Shown here piece after piece: positions 1 to 13,849 of a stretch of DNA of 64,000 bases. Position numbers and translations under genes: made by a program. Source of the DNA: Anaeramoeba flamelloides (lineage: Eukaryota; Metamonada; Anaeramoebidae); contig JANTQA010000047.1 in NCBI GenBank assembly GCA_027625915.1, forward strand, positions 7,812,001 through 7,876,000. The letters run 5' to 3'. The notes beneath the pieces were generated by a model. It worked only from the letters and a program-made list of their open reading frames with translations, was not told the DNA's origin and ran no database searches. The first letter of the stretch is position 1, and each line of letters starts with the position of its first letter.

Positions 1-225
1 AAATAAAAAAAAAATTAAAAAAAAATAAAAAAAAAAAAAAATCGTTTGCAGATATTATACACTAATAATAAAAATAAATTTTGATTTTTCAGAAAACAAT
101 CATTATAAGTATAAAAAAAAAAAAGAAAAAGAAAAATCGAATACTAAAGAAAAACGTTCATACATGTATAATTTTTTCTATTCAATGAATTTCAATTTTA
201 ATCAAAAAAAAATTTAATATTTTGA
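1..225. other. AT-rich edge sequence, no gene seen
   Basis: Poly-A rich sequence just downstream of the sorting nexin stop codon. It probably holds that gene's 3' untranslated region. No other feature is visible. Confidence 0.5.
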
Positions 226-2298
226 TTATTTTTTTTTCATTGAAAATTTCTGTTTTGTTGTATTTTTATTTAAATTTTGTAAATTTTTTGTAATACTTTC
301 CCAAATTTCTGATGAGTGTTTATTAATTTCGAATTGTTTTTTTGAAAATCCAAGAAGATTATCTTTTATAAAATTTGCTCTCTTATTTTCCATTTTATTT
401 AGCTCGTCAATAAAAACAGAAGTCACTTTTTGAAATTTTGAATGAGCCAACTGTTTTTTTTTCACTGACGACTGGTGCTCTTTTTTTAAAATATGCAAAT
501 TGCTGGAGGATTTTTTTTTTTTTTTTTTTTTGTTATTTTGAAAATCTTGGAATTTGTTTAAACATTTTTTTTCATATTTGATGGAATTTTGATATTCCTC
601 ATCCAATACATTTCTTTTATTATTGTTCTTGGAAATTTCGGAACAATTCAAAAGAAGATCATTAATTGATTCTCTTATTAAAAATTTGGAAATTTGATTT
701 TCTTCTTGCATTGTTTTTTGTAATGCATTTAATTGTTCAAATGTAAATAAAATACAATTCTTCAGATGCGGGCTGGTTTGGCATTGGTTTAATTCCAAAA
801 TTGAGATGGAAAAATGCTTTAATCGCTTTGTTATTTTTTCTTGAATATTTTCAAAATTTGTAATTTCGATCAATAGTTGTTTCTATTTCATAAACAAAAT
901 AAAAAATTGAATTTTCATACAAGATATAAAAATTAAGATCGATGCATTTATGTGGTTTGTGTATTTAGATCGAAAGAATCAAAACAAACAAAAAACAAAC
1001 AATAAGCAATAAACGATTGACAAAAAACAGTAAAAATAATAGACAATAAATAATAAATAACAGTCAACAGACAATAAAAAAAAATAAACAAAAAAAGTTA
1101 AAAGTAAAATATGATTTACCAAGATAGGGTGTAAAATTTCCCAAGTTTTGATTCTCAGAGGAAGATTTTCAAGCTGGTTTGGGTTATATTGATATTCAAG
1201 ATAATTTGTATGCAAACGATTTATTCCATACGACACTTGATCTCTATTTAATTTTATTTTAAAAATATTGACGATTTCCTTTTCTAGAAACATTGCAAAG
1301 GCCCTGGAAAGAGAAAGCAGTGAATGGTATGAAATTTTTATTAAAAATGTTTCAAATTTTTTTCTTCTCATTTCAAGAATTTTATTTGTAAATTTTGATA
1401 CTATTTGCTTTTCCGGCAATGATGGCACAATCACACCAGGAAAGTCTTTAACTAAGTTGTCCCTTAACCAGGCAAAATCACTATACCTTCTTTTAACAAC
1501 ATTTTGTTTTTTCTTTTTGCCTTTTAGTTCATTTTTGTTTATGTTTATGCTTTTGTTTTTGCTTATTGGTTCATTTTTGTTTTTTGGATTGTGATCCGAG
1601 AAATCGAAATCACAACCATTCACTTTTTCAGAATTAATCCTCATTGAGTAAACCTTATAGATCGTAAATTTTGACACGCCTGCCCAAAGAGTTTCTGGAG
1701 AAGATATTTGAATTTTCCAATTAGAACTACCCTTTGTTTCTTTTTGGGTGCTATTACGCTTACTATTATTAACATTTTGATGGTTTGGATTATTAAATGT
1801 TTTTTGGTCTTTGCATTGGTTTCCAATCTCGCTTTCACTCTTATTTTTGCTTTTTGTGATAATTTTGTTTTTAATTTGGTAACCATCATAAACTTCTTGT
1901 TGTTTGTTTGGATCCAAAACAGCTTTTGCTTTTTCTTTCTTTCTGTTTGTTGTGGGCGAATCTGTGAATTCAGAAGAAGAGGTTGATTCCAAACAAGAAT
2001 TTGAGCAAGAATTTAGACCTGAAGACGATTCAGATGATTGTGTTGTCGATTTTGATGACGAGGAAGAAGGCGATATTGAAAAGGAAGAACTAAGTGTCTT
2101 TTGGAATTCTTCGAAATTGCCGTTATTACGATGATTATTATTGGTAAGGGAGAGGCTTGTGTCTTGTTGTTGTTGGTGTACGTTTTGTGTCTTTTCTTTT
2201 TGTAGTTTATGATTGTTTAACGAATAAACATACTTTTGTTGTTCTAATTGGAAGTAATTTGTATATGGAGAAGTCTCAACTTTTGTTTGGTTGCTCAT
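226..2298 (-). CDS. PX-BAR sorting nexin
   Basis: Two exons, complement(226..882, 1120..2298), predicting 611 residues. The intron 883..1119 (237 nt) is GT...AG and phase 0. Residues 1-195 are Ser/Asn/Gln-rich and look disordered. Residues about 196-345 are a PX domain: the RRYSDF motif is at 270-275, the proline loop PSLPEKQ follows, and a basic MRRKKFETFL helix comes next; PX domains bind phosphoinositides on endosomes. Residues 394-611 are helical and charged like the BAR/Vps5 C-terminal region, which forms curved dimers on membranes. This suggests a Vps5/SNX1-type protein in endosome sorting, but the subfamily is not resolved. A Lys/Asn-rich insert of about 45 residues splits the PX domain before RRYSDF. 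A run of 21 T (511-531) encodes seven lysines inside the BAR region, so an indel there is possible. Start: first ATG, at 2298. Confidence 0.85.
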
Positions 2299-4491
2299 TT
2301 CAATTATTCCAAAAGAAAAATTTTGTTTTTTATTAAAAGTTTTTTGTGTTGTTTATATTTTTTCGATCACAAATTTGTGTTGAAATTAGGCTTTTTGGGA
2401 ACCTGAAAATCGCTTTTAAATTATATTTTTTCTTTTCTTTTCTTTTCAATAAAAGTTTTGGATTAAAAAGTGATCGGATTCAGGTTTTGTTTATTTGTTT
2501 TTTTTTTTTTGGTTTTTTGTGAGAAATAAATAAAAAAATATTTTAGATCAGTTGTTTGTTGAGGGAATCTGATGTTTTTTGATTAAAAGAAGATCTTTGA
2601 TGGAAAAGTTACTTATGACTTATTTTAAAAATCTAAAACAATAGTAATTTGGTTTACAATTAGATAGGAGATCCAACAAAATAGAATAAAAAAAAATGAT
2701 TTGAAAAAAAAATATAATGAACTATTTGTTTGGCTTCCAAATTAAAATTCATGAATTTAAAGCCAAACTAATTTCTTTTAAGACTTTAAAGAAACTTGGT
2801 TTGTTTTGGTTGGAAACTACTGATAAATTCTAATAAATTTGAAAAGATTTTTAATTCAATCTACATTTTTATAAATCTTCCAGCTGTTACTTATTCAAAC
2901 ATTCCCTGACAAGGAATATTTTGAAGTACAATAAATTATATTGAGTTTCTTAACACTTGACTTCAGAAAATGCTTTATTCAAGGCTTGAACATAAAAATT
3001 TCAAAAATGGAAAATTAAGTTAAAAATTTCTAAACACAAATTGCAATTTATCAGTATACAATTTCCTAAAAAAAGAATACTATCTTTATCATAAAGTAGG
3101 AAAACCAAAAGAGAGAGAGAGAGAATCTAAATGTGAAAAACCTATCTCTGTGAATGGTGGATATTTAAAATTTTTGGATTCGAAAGCAATAAATTCATGA
3201 GAAAGTAACTTTTTTTATTGGTAAAAAATCGTCTTATTCTTTTTCAACAAATTCAAACAGACTAAAATATTTGTAATTTTTTCTCAAAAGTTAATAAATA
3301 CTCAAAAACCATCTCGAACACTGGATTCACAAGAACTGGAAAATTAAAATCTGTTTTTTAAACCGCAAGATATTTATACCTTAACAAAATTTCTCTTTAA
3401 GGGAGTGGCCAATGATACCATTTTGGAAAATTTTAATTGTCTAATTCCTCAAAAAAGATATCTTCAGGGCTATATGATATTGAAAATTTGAAACTATAAA
3501 ACCACTCGCGATCCTATTTCTGATAGGAACAAAGCTTAAATCAGAGTTGGATCTTTAATTTTTAATTTTTTGAATTTTTTTTTTTGATATTAAATTTTTG
3601 GTTTTATCAAATTATGTTCTGAAAAGGGGTAATGTGTTTGAAAGAACTATTGAAATTAGTCAAGGAAGGAACCAATAAAACTGTATACCCGAGAATATGT
3701 TTATTTGAGACAAATGTTTTCTTTTCGAACACCGTAAAGATAACACTTTCAAATATAATTGTTGGAAATATTAATGAAAAAAAAAAAATTGTTTTTTTCA
3801 ATCAAAGCATAGGCTAGATGATTTATTCAGTTATCTTCTTAATTTGGAGAAAATATAGACAAACTATTTTTTTACTTGAATTTCTCACCAATTTCTATAT
3901 AGTTATTTTTTTTGAAAAAAATCCCATATTACAATATTATTAAAATTCTTTATAAAAAAATTAATAACAAGCAAAGCCAAAAACAAGAATAACGCTTGAA
4001 GATTAAATCAATAAAGATAGAATTATGAAAATAAAAATACAAAGAAAAAAGTTCAACTCAAAGAAAAAAAAAAGATGATGAGTAAATTTAAATGGAAAAA
4101 ACGTTATAATATTGATTTTTCAATTCAACGGGAAATAAATAATTTTGTAAAATCTCACATAATTTTCCAAATCATAGATATTTCTGAAGAAAATATAAAA
4201 AATATATTAGTTTCTTGAACCCAAAATAAATTAGATGGAATAAAAGAAAATTGGATATAAATTAATTTTGTATATTTTTTTTTGAAATATCATATAATTT
4301 TTAATCAAAAAATTTTCGAAAAATAGTTTTCACAAAAAGAATTAAAAAAAAAAAAACGAGTTAAAAAGAAGAATATGCATCAAATTTTTACAGATAAGAT
4401 TAAGAAATGTATTGATTGTTATTTATTTTTTTTTTTTGATCAATTATTTTATATTTTTTTTATATATTTACATTTTTTAAATATCAAGTTA

Positions 4492-4685
4492 CAACCAGTT
4501 CCACTTTTAAGACATAAAGTTTGAACGAAATTTAAGGAATAAAATAAAACTGGAATTAAGATACAAAAGTTAAATTCTTGTAAAATAATTTATGTAAAAA
4601 AAATCTAAATTTTCTGCTTTAATTTGAGATTTTTTTGTGCCTTAAATTCGATTGATTTTTTGTTTATTATGAGTGGTACTATTTG
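4492..4685 (+). mobile_element. TA-flanked palindromic MITE, decayed copy
   Basis: A 194-bp element flanked by TA on both sides (4490-4491 and 4686-4687). It shares the left end CAACCAGTTCCACTTTTAAG and the internal block TTTGAGATTTTTTTGTGCCT with the better copies at 58221 and 59496. The right end has diverged most. The TA target is typical of Tc1/mariner-type elements; no coding capacity. Confidence 0.65.
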
Positions 4686-5829
4686 TATCTAGTTTTTTTA
4701 AATTTTTTCACTTTAGGATTCATAATTCTATTAGTGCTTTTTGAAAAAATTATTTTATTTTGATATCTTTTTAAACCCTAGAATTTATAATTTATTTTTG
4801 AGTTTATATCTTCTTTTATAGACCGAGATTCCAAATTGATCGATTTTTGTCTCAGCTTATCATTAGACTTAATTTTATAGGGATATTGTGGAATAATTGT
4901 GAAAAAAAATTGTTGACTTTTTTATTGATCCAAACATCTATTGTTTGAAATATTTTTGCATTAAATAAAAGATAAACAAGTCCATAGTATAATTATATAA
5001 TCATAACTCATGATTTAGACATTTGTAATTTTACCCGATTAGTTAGTTTTTATTAGTTAAAAATCATTTTAATTTTTTGAAAATTATCTTTTACTTTTTT
5101 TTAAAGTGTTTTTCTTTGATATTTTTTTTTCTTTTTTGAAGATAAATTCCTAAATATTTAATTTAACAATAATTGGTTCAATTTTGATATGTTTATCACT
5201 ATTTGGATTGATTTGAGATTATTGGATAATTTTATAAATTATTTTTCACATTTTAACAATTTCTGGAATTGGTTTTGTTTATTAAAATCAAGTCATCAAT
5301 AAATCATTTGATTATGATGAACTAAATCTTTTATTTTTTTAATTAAAAAATGGTTTATAAATCTAAATATTAAAGTAGAAAGAGGTTTTGCTCTATAAAA
5401 CCCTTATCCCTTCTCTTTTCTAATAGTTTTTGTTTCAAATTTTATTTTTTTTTTCATTTTGAAGAAATTGATTAAGGATACAACTAGTCTAATTATGTAT
5501 GTTGTAAAATATTAGAGTTTATAAAATTTACGAGATAAATAAAGAGTTTCATTTATTTATCCCAATATTAGTAATTTTAAATATAAGATATGGATATCTT
5601 AATAGAATAATAATAATTTTCAACAAAATAATTTCCCATTCAAAAGAAATTAGAATATTCTGATTCTTTTAAATGTTTTAACTGTGTGGAAAATTTTGAA
5701 TTTTAGTTTTATATAAAAATGAGGAGATTTTCTGCAATTAAAGTATAATAGAATCCAATATAATTCATTTTAGTATTATATCTTTCAGATCAATAGAAAT
5801 AATCTTATTCAAAAATTATCAAATATTAA

Positions 5830-6490
5830 ATTATTAGATTTTTTGCCTAAGGATCACAATGAAAAATTAGTTTTTTATGAATTTTTTCTTAATTCCTTTT
5901 ATAAACTGAAAAACGTAAATAAGCAAAATAATATTGAAGTATCTCTGTATCTAATAATTAATGCTTTGAAATTATTTTAGTTTATTTTATCAATTCTTTG
6001 CAGATCAAAGATTAACCCAATAATCATCATCCTAAAAATGCAAATATTGATTAATTTTGTTGCCTTTTTATTAAGTTAATTGTAACTTCAATATATTTCC
6101 AATCTATAAGAAATAATTTGACAAAAAAATCTATTCGTTAAGTAGATAATTTTTTCAAACACATTGAATGTTTTTAACAAGGAATCTAAATTTCGAAATA
6201 AAAATTTATGAAAGATATTTTGGCAATTTGTCATCTGAATATTGGTAATTCTACCTTAGTGTTTGTATCAAAATGTATGATTGTTTCTAAAGATTTTTTT
6301 GTTATTTTTACTTATACAATGTATCATTTTTAATTGGTTGAGATCAACAAATAGTATTACTTTACTAATATATTTTTTTACTGACATTTGAACTATTGCT
6401 CATTCATATTATTGACACACAATATTTAATACTTACGTCTTAGACTTCTTCTTGGTAAATACTAATCTTTTAATTTTGATGAAATGTTAA
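5830..6490 (+). repeat. Dispersed repeat R2, copy 1
   Basis: Shares long patches with 22400-23110 and 38568-39190, for example AATTGTAACNTCAATATATT, followed by a common order of short blocks ending in a stretch related to ACTTTACTAATCGATTTTTT. Function and true ends are unknown. It is diverged, so probably an old non-coding transposable element. Confidence 0.55.
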
Positions 6491-6784
6491 AAAAAGTTGA
6501 TTTTGGAAACCTTAATTCTTACAAGATTTTTTTAAGAGTCAAAAGAAAAAATTAAACTAGATATTTTTCATAACTAATATATAATTTAATATTAAACCAA
6601 TACCCCGATTAAAAGCGTTTTGACAACAGAATACAAAGTTCTTTAAGCCTAATATTCAGACTCTTATGTTGCAAATTCGAAAAATGATTCTTCTTTTATT
6701 TTGATTTCTCATTTTAAATCCAATTTTTAATTCAAAATAAATTCATTTTTTTTTTTTTTTTATTTGAAGAATTTTTTTAAAGAG

Positions 6785-9700
6785 ATGATCCAAGATGATG
6801 TAAATTTTTTTCAAAAAAGTTAGCAACCTTACAAACCTTCTTTTGAACCTACATTTTTTTCTTTCTCTTTTGTCTTCAAATTTCAATAGATTATCTGGTC
6901 TTGTGTAGGAGAAAATTTTTGTTGTTTTAAAGCCAAAACAAAATTGGAAACGTTTTGTCGTAATAGATATAATTTGAGTGGCATTTGCCGAAGAAAGTTG
7001 TGTCCCTTAGCAAATTCACAATACGCAACTGTTCTTGAACACAGAGGTAAATGTCTTCTTTATATGAAAACAATTGAAAGAATCCACACACCAAACAAAA
7101 TGTGGGAGAAAATTGTCTTGCCAGACAAATATTCGGATGCATTAAAAATGATCGATGAAAAATTACAATATTTCCCAAAAATGACAATTAACAAAGCAAA
7201 ACAAAGACTAACACGCATTAGACAATACTTAATGAGAATGAGAAGAATGAAATTAACAGTAAATATTTCTTTCTTTTTTATTATAGTTTTTTTTGGTTCT
7301 TTCTTTTTTGTGTTTTTTTATTTGTTAAAAATTCAAACAAAAATTACGTAATTTTTAAAGAAGAATTTTTGTCTTTCAAAAAAGGATCTTTCTAAAAAAA
7401 TTAATCCAAACACCCTCTTCCTTGAAAAAGGAAAACTCACAGAAAAAGGTGTTGAATGTGTTTGATAAGATTTGAAATTCCAACATTTTCTTTCTCTATT
7501 TTTGACTTACAAAAACATCAAAAATAACAAAACCATTCTTTTTTTAAATTTAAAGAAAAGTTTTGCTCTGTTCCCTTTGTGTTTTTGTCAAACAATTTTC
7601 AAATTCAGATTAAATTAAAGGTTCACTTAATTTCTTTATTTTCTTTTCAACTGATAGAGAAACCCAGAATTAATTTCACATTTTGAATCCAGAGCTCTCT
7701 TGAAATCCATTTTTTTTATTAAACAATTAATTGTCTCTAAACCTTGGAACATTAAAATTTAAGGATAACCCAAAATTCAATTCAACGAAAAAAGTGTTTG
7801 AACGATCAATATTTTTTCGATAATTTTGCAAAAAAAAAAAGAAATTATGAACTCTTATTCCGAAAATCAACGATTTGATATTCAACTTTTTTTGCTAGAA
7901 ATTCAAATCAACAATTAGTGAATTTCAATAAGGTTTTTTTGATTTCATGATTTTAGAAAATACATCTATGCGGGAAATAATTTCAGAAAAATAAAAAACA
8001 TCTTTTAAATTATAAAATCAAGGACTTTGTATAATTAAGGTAAAAAGATCTCAAAATTTACTCATTTTCCAATTGAATTAATTTTGAAAGGAATCATAAG
8101 GGTTTCCTAAATTAGATCGAAAAAAAAATACCCATTATTTTGAATTTGTCAGATTCAATAACAAATGAAACAATTACAAAAGAAAAATAAAAAAATATAT
8201 TTATTTATTTAAAGGAAATAGAGAAAATATCAAAAAAGGAACAAACATATTTGTCATAATTACAGCTTACTTTTCAGTTCTTTTTATCCCCATTATAACC
8301 TTTATAATATTATAAAACAGAGACATCATGTTTACACCTGTGTAGTTTTCATTTCAAAAAATTTAAAAATATAAATAGAGAAGGCCAAAAGAATTAAAAA
8401 AAAAAAAAAAAAATATTGAATGATTTCAAGAATATAAAACACAGAATAAATTTCAAAATAAATTTACCAAGTTTTATTCTTTAATTTTCCTTTTTTAATA
8501 AATAATATTTTTATTATTTAACATTTCCAAAAATATTTTATAGGTTCAACCAAAACTTGTAAGAGTAAATAAAAAAGTTGAAAGGCGCGAAAGAAAAAGA
8601 GAAAATAGAGCACTTGAAGTTGCAAAAATTGAAAAATCGATTAATAATGAATTAGTGGATCGATTAAAAAGTGGTCTTTATGATGGTTTTTATAATTTTG
8701 ATCAAGAAGAATTTGAACAAATGTTAGACAAAATTGGTGCAAAATACGAAGAAGAAGAAGAAGAAGAAAAGGAAAAGGAAAAGGAAAAAACTGGTGGATC
8801 AACATTTGTTATTGATGAAGAAGCAGAAAACGAAATGGAGTCGTGGGGTAAAACTCCTAAAATATGTAAGTGTCATTTTTTGAGATTTTTATTTTTTATT
8901 TTTTGTTTTTTTATTATCAAATTTTAATAATCAAAAAAAAAAAAAAAAAAGAAAGAAAAAGAAAGAATTTCATTATGCTATATTATGGATGAAAATCTGA
9001 TAAATTAAATTTCATTTTTCAAAAATTAAATGAATTGAAACAAACAACTGTTCTAAGGCTACCGTGAATTTTTATAAGATTCAAATTTTGGTGCTGATCT
9101 ATATATTTGAAAAGTTGGTTCATATAAAAAACCATGTTAACCTTTAAAAGACTGTATTTATAAAAATAATAGAAACTAAAAATGCGTTCATGTAGAGAAG
9201 TGAATATAAAGCCCAAAATTAATTGAAATTAAAGATCCTAAAGAAAACATATGAGATTAATTAATTAAAAAAAAAAAAAATAAGGAATGTAATATAAATT
9301 ATTTTTCAAATAATAAAATTTAATGTAAGGTATTTCAACAAAAGTGGAGCATTTTTTTATTTATGTTTCATAAAATATTCTCTTTTAAAGTGGATCTATT
9401 CATTAATTGGCAATATAAAATGAAGAGGAATATTAATAATGTATTAAATCAAAACATATTGAGATATTTCAAAATATGTTCTTCAAAAAATAGTTTCTAA
9501 AAAATGAAAAATACAATTTGTATTTTTTTTTTGGAGAAAACAAGTTAAGGCTAATTCCAAACAAAAATTGAAAATATGTTAAGGATATACAAGATTTTTT
9601 AAACAATAAAATCCCATTTAATCAGTTTTTCATCCTATTCTATTGGAAATTTTATCGAGATTAAACCTCTTCGGAAAACAATTTTTCTGATCAAAAAGAA

Positions 9701-11259
9701 AAAAATAATCACTAATTTTCACTCTTGAAAAATATTAAGAAATCGAAATCAGAAACTTTCATATCTTTTATTGAAGTAATGTAATACTAATATAAAAAAA
9801 TTGGATTTATAATTCAGAATCAATAAATGAATAATAACAATTTTGTAGATTTAAATAATTATATGATTAGAATTGAAGCTGAATAAAGATATCTCAAAAT
9901 ACATTTATCCTACTTTTTTTGGAAATAACGTATTTGTTATATTTCCGATATAAATTCTACTTTTTGTATAAATCAAATTGATAATTTATACAAAACAATT
10001 AATTTATTATGGAACGAAATTTATTTTAAATTCATAAAAATATTCAGATCAGTAAATTTACATATTTCAATAAATCGTCAAAAAAAAAAAAAAACTGGAT
10101 ATGTTTGAGTAATTAAACCTTTTATATTAAAACTTTTTACAACTTTTTGTTTTTACTTTTTGAAAAAGAAATTATTGTCTTTTTTCTTTCTTTCTTCTTT
10201 TAGGGAATCTATTTTTAATTTTTAAATTTAATTATTTTGTTTAAAAAATGATTTCAAAATATAACGCCAATTTAAAAGTGTTCTAAACCCCATTCCAAAA
10301 ATTAGGATACCACCCAATATCAAAAATAGGAAAAAAAAAAACTCAATTTATTATATTTTTCCAAACTTAATATAAAACCACATTTAAGTTACCCAGTATT
10401 AATGTTTATATAAGTAATCATTTTCACCCAAATAAAAGAAAAAAATATAAAACTAAAAAATAAAAATCTAAGTATCCAAAATAATGAAATGAGCGGAACA
10501 AAAAATGTATTGGTAAATTTGTTGAAATTTCAATAACAATGGTTGATCGATCAAACCATAAGAGACCATCGGCCAATTGCATGTGATTTTTCTCTTTAAC
10601 AAACTCAACACTAACCTTCTATCAAACAATCGAAAAAAATTTTCAGATCTAACGAAACAGATTACGTAATTAGTAAAAAGGAAATGAAAACAAAACAAAA
10701 AAGACAAAAAATGAAATAGTTTGTAAAATCAAAATTATTCACAAATTGAATGTAAAATGTAGTATTGCTATTCTTTCATCCGTTTAAACTGGGTCCAAAT
10801 TTTTGGAATTTAGTTTATTACTTTTCATCTCAGGAAATTTCAAATAAACAATTCATAAAATCCATTATTTTTCTAGTCATTTCAGAAAATCTTGAAAACT
10901 AATATTTTTTTTTTTGTTCAATTTCTTTTTAATGTGCATGAACCATATAAAATTATTTATAATTAGTTTTAAATACAAAGACCCCAGGGTGTCTAAAATA
11001 TTGTTTCTAATTTTTTTTAGAATAATTGATTGTTTCAACTCATCAACGTTTTATTTTATAAATCATATTCTATTTTTTTTTTTCTTTTATAAATTTTATT
11101 TACTTTTATTTTTTTATAATAGGGGATATGGAGGATTTAGTTGATAATGATTATGAGAAAAAAATGAAAAAATTAAAAAAAAGGAAAAAGGGAAAGCCTA
11201 AATTCGAAATTGAATTTGAACAGGAGGTGAACCACCAACAAAAAAGAGAAAAAAATTAA
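6785..11259 (+). CDS. MAK16: MAK16, 60S ribosome biogenesis factor
   Basis: Four exons, 6785..6799, 6890..7258, 8544..8865 and 11123..11259, give 280 residues; human MAK16 is about 300. Introns are 90, 1285 and 2257 nt, all GT...AG, with matching phases 0, 0 and 1. MAK16 is a nucleolar protein needed for maturation of 60S pre-ribosomes. The match covers the start (M-x-Q-D-D then an IW motif), the cysteine cluster (FCCF, FCRN, GIC, CPLANSQYAT), the LYMKxIER block, the KKVERRERKRE basic helix, the LYDGFYNF segment, an acidic Glu/Lys tract, and the C-terminal IEFEQE motif found in human as IEYEQE. The five-codon first exon was placed by homology and by the donor GTAAAT. The last intron holds a TA-flanked transposable element at 10286-10815. 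Confidence 0.93.
10286..10815 (+). mobile_element. TA-flanked TIR element, family M2, copy 1
   Basis: A 530-bp element inside MAK16 intron 3. It is flanked by TA (10284-10285 and 10816-10817). Its ends are inverted repeats of about 25 bp built around ATTCCAAAAATT, with AACCCCATTCC on the left and GGAATTTAGTT on the right. It is collinear with 20040-20754, which carries an extra segment of about 170 bp. No coding capacity; probably a non-autonomous Tc1/mariner-like element. Confidence 0.8.
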
Positions 11260-11659
11260 TAATGAATAGTTGAATATTGCTTAAATCGGTTAATTATAAC
11301 TAAGCATTATAACTTTTTATTTTTCTTGTTGTTTATAATATGAAACCTTTGATTTTCAAAAATCAGTATTCAAATAATTTATAAAATAAATATTTATTAA
11401 ATTTCTTTATTATTAATACATTAAATTAATCTATTATATCTTTTTTTAGTTTTTTTACAAAAAATAAATGTTTTGATTTAAATTACAAAAAATTTTATTT
11501 TTGTTCGTAGCCAACTTTTAAGAAATTTTTTTTTTTTATTGTTGAATAAATCCACGCATTCATAAACCTTAAAAATAAGATTTTAAAACAAATTTTTTTC
11601 TTAATTTAATTTAATTATAAAAAAGAAGCGCAAAATTGATATCTTAATTTTTTTGAGCT

Positions 11660-11850
11660 TTTGAATTTATTGTTAAGAATTGGGTAAAAGGTTGAAAAAA
11701 CACTTAGTCTGGTAAATAGAGAATTCCGAATTGACTAAATTAGTGTCCCCTAATTCAAAGAGCGTCTATATATAATTAGAGTATCTTGAAACAGTCATTG
11801 GAAAAATTTTAAATTTGATTTAGTTTTCTCGAATAAAATGAAAAGTCTTT
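11660..11850 (+). repeat. Repeat R5, solitary copy
   Basis: About 170 bp related to the segment that interrupts the M2 element at about 20285-20455. Shared blocks include ATTGTTAAG, CTAATTCAAAGAG and ATTTAGTTTTCT in the same order. It could be a separate small element or what is left of a longer M2 relative. Confidence 0.5.
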
Positions 11851-13849
11851 ATAAAAGAAAAAATGAAGAATAAAAAAGTGAAGTAATAAAAATTAACATA
11901 TTAAAAAAAAAAAAAAAAAAAGAGTAGAGTATAAAGAAAAGAAGGGTGGCAAGTTAAATATGGAGAAGAAAAAGCTTTTAGTTATTGGATATAGGTAAAT
12001 TTGAATTTGCTTTTATGTACTATTCTAGATATTTGGATTTGAGCTCATTAAAACTAATAGTATGTTGAGTAATATTCGTCAAAAAAATATTCATCTGTGA
12101 ATGTCATAATAGAATTTTTGTGTTCATTTTTCTCATCAATTCATAGGTATGTCTTTTTTGACAATGATGTTATAATCAAAATTTTTGATTTTTTTGAGAT
12201 CATTTTTTCACCTTCTCTTGTGCGTTTTTTCTTTTTCCAAAATCCCTATCTAAATGATTAACATTATCAATTTTTCTTTTTTAGTACATGGTATTATTTT
12301 GGATTTTGATACTTCCCCCCTCTGTGTTTATATATTAAAACTTTTTGTGTATGGATTTTAGTTTAAATAGAGTTGTTAATCATTCCCGATTTAGGCATAT
12401 ATATTGTTCTTGCTGAATATGTCTGAAAATTGTGTGATTTGAAGGTATTTTTTCAGTTTCCCATTTTTATCTTAATATGATTATTACGGTTTATATATAA
12501 TAATTTTATTGACATATGAAACATTTTGCAATGTATTCTTTCCCACTAATCTCCCAATCATTGTTCGCCAACATGCCCGTTTTTAAGTTCCCTGCGAGGT
12601 GACCCCGTTTTAAGAGTATTTTATTCTTGATGAAATTTCTTTTCTTCTTTAAGGGCCTGTGTTGTCCGGTTTATTTCACTCGTTTTTCATATATGTATGT
12701 CTATTTGTGTGCCTTTTGTACTTTAATTCTCGTTTTTATTAACTATTAATCCAAATATATCTATATTGCTGATATTTACCTTGGTTAGATTAAAAACCAC
12801 TAAATCTTTACAATACTAGTAGTAAAATTTTAAATTTAAAAAGTTGAATTCAAAGCCTTTTGATAATTTTTCTTTTAGATATATAAATTACTATATGTGT
12901 GTAAAAAATTCAAACCTAAAATAACTCATCAATAACTGAAAAATATTTATCCATCCTTGCTTTAAAGTTTTTTAAAATAGATATTTTTCCAATTTTGGAA
13001 ATTGGAGTTCTTCTCCTATATAGATTATTCCCAAAGAATTCTTTATCAATTTTATAAACCAAAAAAGTAGTAAATTTGACTTTTTTTCTTTTATAAAATG
13101 GACTTTTTCAGAGATTAATATTTGCTTTTATTTCTCTAAAATTAAAGTATATAGCTATTAAAGGTAATATATATATTTATAAACTAGATTTCAAAATTTT
13201 TAACTCACTTTAAAATGTTAATAGAAGTTGTTTTGAGTGTTTATTCCAGTATTCTTATAATAAAAAATATTTTCAAATTTTTGGAATAAGTTTCATTTTT
13301 ATTAATTTTGCAAAATTAAATTTTTGAAAATTTTTAGTTTTCTTTTTTTTTTTTTTTTTGCTTTTTTCAAATTTTTGTTTTTCTTTTTCTTTTTCTTTTT
13401 TTTTTGTGAATAATCATGTGGAAAAAAAAAAGATCTTCGAAAAGATAAATAATCACAAAGAAAATTGAGGCGATTTAATGTGTTTTAAAAAGAATTTAAT
13501 TATTAGAAAAAAATAATATTGTTAACTGATTTTTGAGTGAAAGTATAGTGATAAAAATCGGTCATGCTCCTTTCAAAAATTGTAACTCACTATTTTTAAG
13601 TTTTTGGTTTTATTTTTATTTTATTTTTTAAATATCATGTTTTTATATATTTAGAATGATTTAAAATTGAATTACAAATCAGATTTATATATTAATTGTT
13701 CTTAAATACTATATGATAATTTTTTTTTTTATTTATTTTTTCAGGTGAATCACAATTTTTGAAAGGAAGTTGATATGGATATATATATATATTTATATTA
13801 TATAAATATTCTAAATTTCAAATGGTTATCAAAAATATATATCCAATGT

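Larger units (their letters stand above)
2299..6784. other. Intergenic region with old repeats
   Basis: Divergent intergenic region of about 4.5 kb between the sorting nexin and MAK16, so it should hold both promoters. I see no gene. It contains a decayed TA-flanked palindromic MITE (4492-4685) and a copy of the R2 dispersed repeat (about 5830-6490). A GA microsatellite lies near 3110-3125. Confidence 0.6.

Noticed and set aside
1268-2134. Plus-strand frames over the sorting nexin
   Set aside because: Shadows of the minus-strand PX exon, which has clear homology.
10468-10707. Minus-strand frame with a match at 20457-20645
   Set aside because: The similarity is due to the shared non-coding M2 element. 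The frame is not kept beyond a short stretch.
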